From assembly GCA_965646445.1 (NCBI GenBank), contig CBFFZW010000001.1:124001-188000 (forward strand): a stretch of 64,000 bases of DNA, given 5' to 3'. Positions 27,085-34,732 of this stretch are shown one piece after another. The notes beneath the pieces are model-generated. The model saw nothing but the letters and a program-made list of their open reading frames with translations, made no database searches and had not been told where the DNA came from. Origin of the DNA: UBA11524 sp965646445. GTDB lineage: Bacteria > Bacillota > Clostridia > Christensenellales > Aristaeellaceae. Both the position numbers and the translations under genes were made by a program. Numbering within the stretch: the first letter of the stretch is position 1; each line of letters begins with the position of its first letter.

Positions 27085-27258
27085 CAACGGAAGAAGCATT
27101 CCGTTTTGTGCTTCCTTCACTGAAAAGCGCAGAATTTCACGCTTTTCATGGCTTCCTACATTATACACATATCCCACCCATTTTGCAACCTTTGGGAAAA
27201 ATTTATACAGCACACAGAGCCTGCGGTTTCCATCCGCAACGGAATGCTTCTTCCGTTG
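27085..27258. repeat. Putative invertible promoter element (inverton) bounded by 21-bp inverted repeats
   Basis: Left arm 27085-27105 and right arm 27238-27258 are exact reverse complements over 21 bp. Each arm is itself a partial palindrome (AACGGAA...TTCCGTT). They enclose 132 bp of AT-rich DNA containing a consensus-like promoter on the minus strand and a small hairpin (GAAAAGCG/CGCTTTTC, 27122-27147). The tyrosine recombinase gene ends 136 bp upstream and the helicase RBS begins just after the right arm. The geometry matches known phase-variable promoter switches of gut bacteria: about 20-bp inverted repeats, 100-300 bp between them, and an adjacent recombinase. Inversion itself is inferred, not shown. 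Confidence 0.75.
27160..27188 (-). promoter_or_regulatory. Promoter inside the putative inverton, facing left (OFF orientation)
   Basis: On the minus strand: TTGCAA (27188-27183), 17-nt spacer, perfect TATAAT (27165-27160). As written it fires toward the 3' end of the recombinase gene. After inversion between the flanking repeats it would fire toward the helicase GTG at 27281. A weaker plus-strand candidate also exists (TTGCAA, 15 nt, TATACA). Confidence 0.7.
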
Positions 27259-27280
27259 TGGCGGAAGGAAGGTGAGAAGC

Positions 27281-29383
27281 GTGGCGCTGAAATTGTATCC
27301 CCATCAGGCACAGGTCAGTCAGGCTGTTCAGCGAATGCTGGAGAGCAATGGCCGGGCAGCGGTCATTCTTCCTACCGGTACCGGCAAAAGTTACATTGCC
27401 TTTCATCTCATCGAACAACACCCGAAGGCCGCTTTCGTGTGGCTGGCGCCTTCCGAATATATCTATCGAACGCAGACGGAAAGGCTTCGACGTACTAACC
27501 CGGAGCTTTCGCTGAATCATGTGACCTTCTGTACCTATGCCAGTCTGCTTTACAGGACGGAGGAGGAGCTGTCTCAACTCGTCTGTGATTTCATCATTCT
27601 GGATGAATTTCACCGCTGCGGCAGTGAGCACTGGGGGGCGGCGGTGCAGCGACTGATAGAAAGCTACCCGCAGGCAAAGCTGCTGGGGCTGTCCGCCACC
27701 CATATCCGCTACCTCGACCATCAGCGCAACATGGCCGAGGAGCTGTTGGATAATTGCATTGCTGCGGAAATGACCCTGGGGGAAGCGATCGTCCGGGGCA
27801 TTTTGCCTGCGCCGAAATATGTCACAACAGTTTATCAGTATCAAAAGAGTTTGACCCGATACGAAGAACGGATAGCCTCACAGCGCAACCGTCGCAACCG
27901 TGAGCGGAGCGAGCGTTATTTGCAGGCCCTGCGCCGCATGCTTGAGCAGGCAGAGGGACTGGATGTTGTGTTTGCAAATCACATGACGGACAAGCATGGC
28001 CGTTACATCGTGTTTTGCGCCAGTGTGGAACATATGCGGGAGATACTGTCTCATGTCCGCGACTGGTTCCATTCGGTGGATCCAGAGCCGCATTGCTACC
28101 AGGTTTATGCGGAGAATGCAGAAGCTTCGGAATCGTACAACGCCTTCCAGCAGGACGAAAGCGGTCACCTGAAGCTGTTATTCTGCGTAAATATGCTCAA
28201 CGAGGGCGTGCATGTGGATGGCATTTCCGGGGTTATTCTCTTCCGACCCACGGTGTCGCCCATTATCTACAAGAAGCAGATTGGCCGCGCATTGACGGCA
28301 GGCGGACAAGGCTGTCCGCTCATTCTGGACGTGGTAAACAATGTGGAAGGGCTGTACAGCATCGACTCCGTCGGACAGGAAATGCTGGATGCGGCGTTTC
28401 GGCTGCGTTCGGAAGGTCGAGATGAACTGATTGTTCGTGAGAAATTCCGGGTGATTGATCAGGTGAAGGACTGCCGCAAGCTGTTTGAACAGCTGGAAGG
28501 CGGCCTGCATATCGACTGGGAGGAATATTACCAGGCCGCGGCGACCTACCGAGAAGCTCACGGTGATTTGATGATTCCCCAGCGGTATGTGACGGAGGAC
28601 AGCAAGTGCCTGGGACGTTGGCTGGTGACTCAGCGGCGGATTCATAACAATGGCGGCGGTACGCTGACAGGCGAACAGATGCTGCGGCTGGAAGCGTTGG
28701 GCATTGTGTGGGATGACCTGCGGCAATTTACCTGGGAGAGTTGCTTTGCACAGGCGGAGGCGTACTATCAGGCTCATGGCAATTTGCAGGTGCCCCAGGA
28801 CTATGTGACAGAGGACGGGTGCCGTTTGGGTCAGTGGCTGACCAACCTGCGAACGCGCTACCGGGAGCTGAGGGAAGAAGACAAGACAGGGCATACGCTG
28901 GATAAAATCCGTCGCTTGGGAGCCATCGGGATGACATGGAACACCTTTGACGCCCGATGGGAAATGTACTTTGCCGCTGCGGAGCGTTACTACCGCGAGC
29001 ATGGCGATCTGCTGGTGTCGGCCAGGTATCAGACGGCAAGCGGATTGAAGTTGGGCATATGGATTTTCAATCAGCGCAGCAAACGAAAAAAGTTGCTCAA
29101 GGGTAAACTCACGGATGAGCAGATCAGCCGACTGAATGCGATCGGCATGGTGTGGGACAGCACCATGGATCAGCAATGGATGCGGTACTATACTGCTGCC
29201 AAGACCTATTTTGAACAGAATGGCAATCTGCGAGTTAGCAAGCGCTATGAGACAGAGGAAGGGTTGAAGCTGGGAATATGGCTGGTCAATCAGCGAACGA
29301 CCCGAAAAAAGGGCGATGGAACCAAGCATGCAATGTCTGATTACCGAATTCGGATGCTCAGCAAAATCGGCATGCAATGGTAA
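27281..29383 (+). CDS. DEAD/DEAH superfamily II helicase with four Helicase-associated (HA) repeats
   Basis: About 700 residues from the GTG at 27281, chosen because GGAAGGAAGGTGAG lies directly upstream and the region before it is the inverton. The helicase core has Walker A LPTGTGKSY (about 30), Walker B DEFHRCG (about 107), GLSATHIRY (motif III-like) and a motif VI region in KKQIGRALTAGG (about 332). From about residue 412 to the end there are four tandem HA repeats of about 70 residues, each with a W..YY..A..Y...HG(D/N)L.V...Y pattern and ...LG.WL..QR. HA domains bind nucleic acid. The role is unknown; related proteins occur in mobile and defence-type islands. It is the first gene downstream of the putative switch. 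Confidence 0.85.
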   Translation: MALKLYPHQAQVSQAVQRMLESNGRAAVILPTGTGKSYIAFHLIEQHPKAAFVWLAPSEYIYRTQTERLRRTNPELSLNHVTFCTYASLLYRTEEELSQLVCDFIILDEFHRCGSEHWGAAVQRLIESYPQAKLLGLSATHIRYLDHQRNMAEELLDNCIAAEMTLGEAIVRGILPAPKYVTTVYQYQKSLTRYEERIASQRNRRNRERSERYLQALRRMLEQAEGLDVVFANHMTDKHGRYIVFCASVEHMREILSHVRDWFHSVDPEPHCYQVYAENAEASESYNAFQQDESGHLKLLFCVNMLNEGVHVDGISGVILFRPTVSPIIYKKQIGRALTAGGQGCPLILDVVNNVEGLYSIDSVGQEMLDAAFRLRSEGRDELIVREKFRVIDQVKDCRKLFEQLEGGLHIDWEEYYQAAATYREAHGDLMIPQRYVTEDSKCLGRWLVTQRRIHNNGGGTLTGEQMLRLEALGIVWDDLRQFTWESCFAQAEAYYQAHGNLQVPQDYVTEDGCRLGQWLTNLRTRYRELREEDKTGHTLDKIRRLGAIGMTWNTFDARWEMYFAAAERYYREHGDLLVSARYQTASGLKLGIWIFNQRSKRKKLLKGKLTDEQISRLNAIGMVWDSTMDQQWMRYYTAAKTYFEQNGNLRVSKRYETEEGLKLGIWLVNQRTTRKKGDGTKHAMSDYRIRMLSKIGMQW

Positions 29384-29422
29384 GTAAACGCTATGGTTGA
29401 TGTGTGAAAGGAACACGGATGT

Positions 29423-29935
29423 ATGAAACAAGCCTCAAAGAGCTTTTGGATGCGGATTGGCAGCATGATGCTGATCTATCTGGTGTTGGCCGCGGGTATG
29501 TACTGGGTTGTGGCAGACGATTGGTCTGTTACGGCAGTGAAAGTAGATAGCGTGTCACAAGGCTATCTGTTACCGGTAAACAGTGAAATCACCCAACACT
29601 TTCAGACGAAAATGGATGGTTTGGATCAAATCACATTGGTTCCGCACTTTGAGCGCAAGGAACGCAGCGGGAATGTAGACTTGTACCTGATGAATCAGGA
29701 TACGATGCTGTGGCATGCGGCTGTTCCCGTGACGGAATGGACGAATGATGAGGTTGTATCCATTGCTGTGGAGCCTGCTGTGCAATGCGTGGACGAGCTT
29801 ACGCTCAGGATCCTCCCGAATGAAACAGGATTGTCTCTATGGGCCGGTACCACGGTCAATGCAGGACGCTATGAGGTACCGATCTCTGTTTCCGGTCTGG
29901 AGGTGAACGGCGAGGCCGTGGAAGGCGGCCTGTGA
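29423..29935 (+). CDS. Membrane-anchored extracytoplasmic domain, probably N-terminal part of the next permease gene
   Basis: 170 residues with one N-terminal membrane segment (MRIGSMMLIYLVLAAGMYWV) followed by a beta-rich exported domain ending ...SGLEVNGEAVEGGL. The stop (TGA, 29933-29935) overlaps the ATG of the ABC-2 permease segment. The text across the join would read on naturally (EGGL-C-MQLQGYNLLNGARWFW) if one base were restored. So this is either a separate coupled gene or, more likely, the 5' part of a permease gene broken by a 1-nt deletion. I do not recognise a named domain. Confidence 0.55.
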   Translation: MKQASKSFWMRIGSMMLIYLVLAAGMYWVVADDWSVTAVKVDSVSQGYLLPVNSEITQHFQTKMDGLDQITLVPHFERKERSGNVDLYLMNQDTMLWHAAVPVTEWTNDEVVSIAVEPAVQCVDELTLRILPNETGLSLWAGTTVNAGRYEVPISVSGLEVNGEAVEGGL

Positions 29936-30441
29936 TGCAATTACAGGGATATAACCTGCTGAACGGTGCTCGGTGGTTTTGGCCGGCAGCAATGGTACTG
30001 CTGGCGGGGCTTGTCACAATCTCTTGGATTACGCATGTGCAGATGGTCAAGGGTAAAAAAACTGTCCTCACGATGACGGTACAAGTTTATCATCAGTACC
30101 GCTACTTGCTGCAACAACTGGTAAACAGAGAGTTCCGAGTCAAATATAAATCTTCTTCTTTGGGTATGATCTGGAGCTTCCTCAATCCGCTTCTGACCAT
30201 GCTGGTCTATCTGGTGGTGTTTTCCACGTTGTTCAGCAGCAATCTGGAGCATTTTCCAGTATATCTGATGACCGGCATTGTCTGTTTTTCCAATTTCAGC
30301 GAATCAACCAACTTGGGCATGTCCTCCATCGTGGGCAACAGCGCATTGATTACCAAGGTATACATGCCCAAACTGATTTACCCACTGAGCAAAGTGCTGT
30401 CATCAGCCATCAACCTATGGAGGGCGACGGCTCCATCATGA
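29935..30441 (+). pseudogene. ABC-2 type polysaccharide/teichoic acid export permease, truncated
   Basis: The sequence has a membrane segment (WFWPAAMVLLAGLVTISW), then the diagnostic start of ABC-2 polysaccharide exporters: YRYLLQQLVNREFRVKYKSS followed by LGMIWSFLNPLLTMLVYLVV. It continues with FPVYLMTGIVCFSNF and ITKVYMPKLIYPLSKVLSSAIN. Family members (TagG, Wzm) have about 260 residues of such sequence with six helices. Here the match stops at about 30415, after the third helix region, and the DNA passes into a thiamine-diphosphate enzyme gene. No matching ATPase gene (TagH/Wzt) is nearby; it was probably in the missing segment. Confidence 0.8.
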
Positions 30442-30878
30442 TGAACCTGCAGGAGCTGCAGACCATCGTAACCAACCGCTTGCCTATCAAGATTTTTTTA
30501 ATCAACAACGCAGGCTATCATTCCATCCGTATCACGCAAAACAACCTGTTTTCCGAGCATTGCAAGGTAGGCATCGGCCCGGAAAGCGGCGATTTGTCCT
30601 TCCCCTCCTTTGAAAAGATAGCATCTGCCTTTGGCATGCCCTACTATGCTGCCCGCAGCAATGCGGAAGTGTCAAAGATCGCGAAGCGGATGTTTGAAGC
30701 ACCAGGCTTTGCATTATGCGAAATCTTTACAGATACGCAGCAGGTGTGGGAACCCAAGAGCGGTGCACGCCGCCTGCCAGATGGCACATTGGTTTCTCCG
30801 CCTCTGGAAGATCTGGCGCCCTTCCTGCCCAGAGAAGAGCTGAAGGCACAGATGTATATACCCATGATGGAGGAATGA
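30417..30878 (+). pseudogene. Thiamine-diphosphate-dependent enzyme (acetolactate synthase-like), 3' fragment
   Basis: About 153 residues form the C-terminal ThDP-binding domain of the acetolactate-synthase family, starting at the ThDP/Mg motif GDGSIMMNLQELQTIV and continuing through NNAGYHSIRITQ. The N-terminal and central domains (roughly 400 residues) are absent. Because it is followed by an NAD-dependent epimerase and a glycosyltransferase, a role like YerE in making a branched-chain dideoxysugar is plausible (inference). It could be translated from ATG 30417 but would be inactive as an enzyme. Confidence 0.8.
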
Positions 30879-30881
30879 CCG

Positions 30882-31808
30882 ATGATTCGTACTGCTGTCG
30901 TAAACGGCCCGCTGGGAACGGTCGGTCAGGCACTGACGAGGGTACTGCTTGCGAAAGGCGTTACAGTATATGCCGTTTGCTATCCAGGCGATTGCCGTAT
31001 TTCGGAGCTGCCCGAGGGAACAAGAATCATTGAGCTTGACATGCGCGAAATTGACCAGCTGCCGGATAGGATTGGCAGCGATGTGGATGCCTTTTTTCAC
31101 CTGGCATGGATGGGCTCCATAGGCCCGGAGCGTGACAATGCTTTAATGCAGACGGAAAACATTCGGTGTGCAGTGCTGGCTTCTCAGACAGCTGCTGCCA
31201 TGCACGCAATGGTTTTTGTAGGGGTGGGCAGTCAGGCGGAACATGGCCGGGTTTCCGGACTGGTTACCCAGGAGACTCCCTGTCATCCTGTGACTGGCTA
31301 CGGTATTGCTAAACTCTGTGCAGGCCAGATGACACGTCTTGCCTGCAAGTGGCTTGGTATCAGGCATGTATGGGCACGTATTCTCAGCGCTTATGGCCCG
31401 GGCGATGGCCCGCTGTCTGTAATGCCAACGATCATTAACAAGCTGTTAAGCGGTGAGATTCCCGCACTTACTGCCGGAGAACAGCTGTGGGATTTCTGCT
31501 ATGCAGATGATGTAGGCGAAGCGCTGACAGCCATGGCTGAGCAGGGACATGATGGCGCTGTATATCCTATTGGCAGTGGCGGCGTTCGGCCTTTGAAGGA
31601 GTACTTTGAAATTGTACGTGACGCGATTGATCCTTCTTTAGCCCTTGGTATTGGTCAGCTTACCTATCCATCAAACCAGGTGATGCATCTGCAGGCAGAT
31701 ATTTCTGCGCTTACTGCCGAAACTGGATGGATGCCCAAAGTCTCCTTTGAAGAAGGAATCCGAAAAACGATTGATTCATTCCGCGCTAAAAAGGGGGCTG
31801 GCGCATGA
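30882..31808 (+). CDS. NAD-dependent epimerase/dehydratase (SDR), sugar nucleotide modifying
   Basis: The 308-residue extended SDR protein opens with the Rossmann motif VVNGPLGTVGQALTRVLL (a GxxGxxG variant) and has the catalytic YGIAK (Tyr-x-x-x-Lys) and a substrate-binding C-terminal lobe (ARILSAYGPGDGPLSVMP, LWDFCYADDVGEAL). It starts 4 nt after the ThDP fragment and overlaps the next gene by 4 nt. In this context it most likely reduces or epimerises a nucleotide sugar for a surface polysaccharide, possibly after the ThDP enzyme (YerF-like), which is inference. Confidence 0.85.
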   Translation: MIRTAVVNGPLGTVGQALTRVLLAKGVTVYAVCYPGDCRISELPEGTRIIELDMREIDQLPDRIGSDVDAFFHLAWMGSIGPERDNALMQTENIRCAVLASQTAAAMHAMVFVGVGSQAEHGRVSGLVTQETPCHPVTGYGIAKLCAGQMTRLACKWLGIRHVWARILSAYGPGDGPLSVMPTIINKLLSGEIPALTAGEQLWDFCYADDVGEALTAMAEQGHDGAVYPIGSGGVRPLKEYFEIVRDAIDPSLALGIGQLTYPSNQVMHLQADISALTAETGWMPKVSFEEGIRKTIDSFRAKKGAGA

Positions 31809-32767
31809 AGACTGTAAGCATCATGATCCCATGCTACAATGAAGAAGAAAATGTAGTTGCCATCAGCGAGGCTGTTGTGAAGAAGATGGAAGCACTGCCT
31901 CAATATAATTATGAGATCGTGTTCATTGATAACTGCTCCAAGGATAACACGCGTTCGCTACTCCGGCAAATTTGCGCCCGGAATAAGAAAATTAAGGCAA
32001 TTTTTAACGTCAAGAATTTTGGACAGTTCAACAGTCCTTACTATGGTCTATGCCAGACAACAGAGGATTGTGCGATTTCCATCTGTGCTGATTTTCAGGA
32101 TCCAGTGGAAATGATTCCTACCTTCTTGCGATATTGGGAGGAAGGGTATCAGATTGTATGTGGGGTAAAAACCTCCAGCAAAGAGAGCAAGATGATGTAC
32201 AGGCTGAGAAGCATGTATTACAAGCTCATCAAGAAATTTTCCAACGTGGAACAGATAGAGCATTTCACAGGTTTTGGACTCTATGACAAAAGCTTTTTGG
32301 ATGTATTGCGGAAACTGAATGATCCTACGCCTTTTATTCGCGGCATTGTGGCAGAGCTTGGCGGCAGGCGCAAGGAAGTTCCTTACGAGCAACCGATGCG
32401 TCGGGCAGGCAAAACGCATAACAACTGGTATAGCCTGTTTGATGCAGCCATGCTTTCAGTGACCTCATATACGAAGGTTGGCATGCGCATTGCGGAATTT
32501 GCAGGCTTCAGTTTTGCCTTTATTAGTATGATGATCGGGCTGATCTATTTGGCTCTGAAACTTATTTATTGGGATCGCTTCAATGCCGGCCAAGCCCCAC
32601 TCATTATCATCACCAGCATGATGTGTTCAGTGCTATTGGCGTTTATGGGCTTCCTTGGCGAGTACATTTCCGCGATCAACACGCGGCTTATGCATCGCCC
32701 CTTGGTGGTGGAAGAAGAGCGTATCAACTTTGCTGCTGAGAATGAGAAGGAAAAAATGGCCGGATAA
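31805..32767 (+). CDS. Glycosyltransferase family 2, GtrB/DPM1-like
   Basis: 320 residues. The GT-A domain begins KTVSIMIPCYNEEENVVAIS and carries the DxD-like acidic motif in SICADFQDPVEM. Two C-terminal membrane helices follow (EFAGFSFAFISMMIGLIYLAL and IIITSMMCSVLLAFMGFLGE). Such enzymes load a sugar onto undecaprenyl phosphate at the inner face of the membrane. It is the last gene of the island's polysaccharide segment, overlaps the epimerase by 4 nt, and is followed by a terminator. Confidence 0.88.
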   Translation: MKTVSIMIPCYNEEENVVAISEAVVKKMEALPQYNYEIVFIDNCSKDNTRSLLRQICARNKKIKAIFNVKNFGQFNSPYYGLCQTTEDCAISICADFQDPVEMIPTFLRYWEEGYQIVCGVKTSSKESKMMYRLRSMYYKLIKKFSNVEQIEHFTGFGLYDKSFLDVLRKLNDPTPFIRGIVAELGGRRKEVPYEQPMRRAGKTHNNWYSLFDAAMLSVTSYTKVGMRIAEFAGFSFAFISMMIGLIYLALKLIYWDRFNAGQAPLIIITSMMCSVLLAFMGFLGEYISAINTRLMHRPLVVEEERINFAAENEKEKMAG

Positions 32768-32887
32768 GCATTTTAATGATTGCCGTTGCATTGCCCTGAT
32801 TAAATATTCCAGTGCTTAATGAAGAGGATTCCAAGGCACAGTTCACCCAGGATATCCACTGAGGGCCGGATAGAGATTTTCAGAAAG

Positions 32888-32930
32888 TAGTCCCCGACAG
32901 AAGCAGGAGAGCCGCAGTCGGGGACTTTGT
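32888..32930. terminator. Bidirectional terminator at the right edge of the island
   Basis: AGTCCCCGAC (32889-32898) pairs with GTCGGGGACT (32917-32926), followed by TTGTT. The leftward exporter operon ends immediately next to it, at 32930. Confidence 0.75.
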
Positions 32931-34732
32931 TATGCATTTCCCGCCGACTCCACCTTATCAAACTGCGCGGCGTACATGGCGGCGTAGACGCCTCCCAGGG
33001 CCAGGAGCTCCTGGTGCTTGCCGCGCTCGACGATGCGGCCCTTGTCCATGACCAGGATTTCGTCCGCGCCCACGATGGTGGACAGCCGGTGAGCGATGAT
33101 GAAGCTGGTGCGGCCCCTTTGAAGGGCCAGCATGGCGTCCTGGATCAGCAGCTCGGTGCGGGTATCCACATTGGAGGTGGCCTCGTCCAGAATCAGCATC
33201 CGGGCGTCCAGGAGCATGGCGCGGGCGATGGTCATCAGCTGCTTCTGTCCCTTCGATATGCTCCCGCCGCTGCCGGTGACCACGGTATCGTAGCCCTTGG
33301 GCAGGGAGAGGATCATGTCATGGATATGGGCGGCCTTGGCGGCGGCGATAACCTCCTCGCGGGTGGTGTCCGGGCGGGCGTAGGCCAGGTTGTCGTAAAC
33401 GGTGCCGTCAAAGAGCCAGGTGTCCTGCAGCACCATGGTGAATTGCCGGCGCAGGCTTTGGCGGGTCAGGGTGCGGATGTCCTGGCTGTCCAGAAGGATC
33501 GCGCCCTCGCTGACATCGTAAAAGCGCATCAGCAGGTTGATGAGCGTGGTTTTGCCGCAGCCGGTTTCGCCCACGATGGCGATGGTCTTGCCGGGAGCGG
33601 CCGTGAAGTTAATGTGATGCAGCACGCGGCTGTTCGGTGTGTAGCCGAAGGAAACGTCGCGGAAGGTCACCTCGCCCCGGCATACGGTCAATTCCTGGGC
33701 TTCCGGGGCGTCCTCGGGCTCGATGTCCAGGTCGATAAGCCCCAAGACGCGCTCGGCGGCGGCCAGGGCTGACTGCAATTCGGAAAGAATGTTGGCAAAC
33801 TCGTTGATGGGCCCGGAAAACTTGCGGGAGTACAGCACGAAGGAGCTCACGCCGCCCAGGGTGATGGCGTCCAGCATGTACAGGATCGCGCCGAACACGC
33901 TGACGGCGGCCATCGACAGGTTGTTGATGAGGTTGACCGTGGGGCCGGTCATGACGGCGTAGTGCTCGGCCTGCCAGGTGGCGGTGGTGGCCGCTTCGTT
34001 GTGGCGGGCGTAGCGCCGGTTGAATTCCGCCTCCTGATGATAGGCCCGGATGGTCTTCAGGCCGGAAACCGTCTCCTCGTTGAAGCCGTTGAGGGCGCCC
34101 AGCTTCCGTGAACGGGCGCTGAACAGGGGGCGCACGACCTTCGAGCGGTGCCGGGTGAACAGGATGGACGCCGGAATGGTGAACACGGAGACCAGCATCA
34201 GCACGGGGGAGATGGTGACCATCATGGAGAAGCTGCCCACGACGGTGATGAGGCTGGTCAGGATCTGCGTGAGGTCGGTGGAGATGGACGCGCCCACGGT
34301 ATCCACGTCATAGGAGAGGATGGAAATCACGTCGCCTGTCTGATGGGTGTCGAAGAAGCTGATGGGCAGGCGGGTCAGGTGGTTGAAAAGGTCGCCGCGC
34401 ATTTGCTGGACGACGCTGCGGGAAAGGCGGATCATCATGGCTGACAGCAGCCAGCCGATGAGCGCTGACACGGCCGCCAGCAGGATCATCCATACCACAT
34501 AGCGGATGACCACGGGAAAATCGACATGCCCCGGCAGGATGGCGTCGATGGCCGCGCCGGACAGCTTGGGCGTCATCAGGGCCAGCACGTTGCCCACCAC
34601 GCTCAGCAGGGAAGCCGCGATAATCAGCCAGCGGTATTTGGCCAGATAGCGCCAGAGCCGCTTCAGCACCTGCCCGGAGCTTTGGCGTGGCCTCGCGCCC
34701 GAGGCTTTTGTGGGCAGTCCGCCACGGTTCAT
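32930..34732 (-). CDS. ABC exporter half-transporter, catalytically complete subunit
   Basis: 600 residues: an ABC membrane domain with six helices (about 35-320), then the nucleotide-binding domain with Walker A GETGCGKTT, signature SISKGQKQ (a non-canonical LSGGQ), Walker B MLILDEATSNVD with the catalytic Glu, and H-loop IIAHRLSTI. It overlaps the partner gene by 4 nt (ATGA). The pairing of a complete Walker B here with a degenerate one in the partner is typical of heterodimeric multidrug or lipid exporters (BmrCD, TM287/288 type). Confidence 0.92.
   Translation of the reverse strand: MNRGGLPTKASGARPRQSSGQVLKRLWRYLAKYRWLIIAASLLSVVGNVLALMTPKLSGAAIDAILPGHVDFPVVIRYVVWMILLAAVSALIGWLLSAMMIRLSRSVVQQMRGDLFNHLTRLPISFFDTHQTGDVISILSYDVDTVGASISTDLTQILTSLITVVGSFSMMVTISPVLMLVSVFTIPASILFTRHRSKVVRPLFSARSRKLGALNGFNEETVSGLKTIRAYHQEAEFNRRYARHNEAATTATWQAEHYAVMTGPTVNLINNLSMAAVSVFGAILYMLDAITLGGVSSFVLYSRKFSGPINEFANILSELQSALAAAERVLGLIDLDIEPEDAPEAQELTVCRGEVTFRDVSFGYTPNSRVLHHINFTAAPGKTIAIVGETGCGKTTLINLLMRFYDVSEGAILLDSQDIRTLTRQSLRRQFTMVLQDTWLFDGTVYDNLAYARPDTTREEVIAAAKAAHIHDMILSLPKGYDTVVTGSGGSISKGQKQLMTIARAMLLDARMLILDEATSNVDTRTELLIQDAMLALQRGRTSFIIAHRLSTIVGADEILVMDKGRIVERGKHQELLALGGVYAAMYAAQFDKVESAGNA

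Noticed and set aside
27296..29383. The helicase as a type I/III restriction subunit
   Set aside because: The C-terminus consists of HA repeats, and no methylase or specificity gene is adjacent.
29423..30441. Two independent adjacent genes encoding an exported protein and a permease
   Set aside because: Not excluded, but the text reads through smoothly with one base restored and the permease is truncated anyway, so I treat them as a probable single broken gene.
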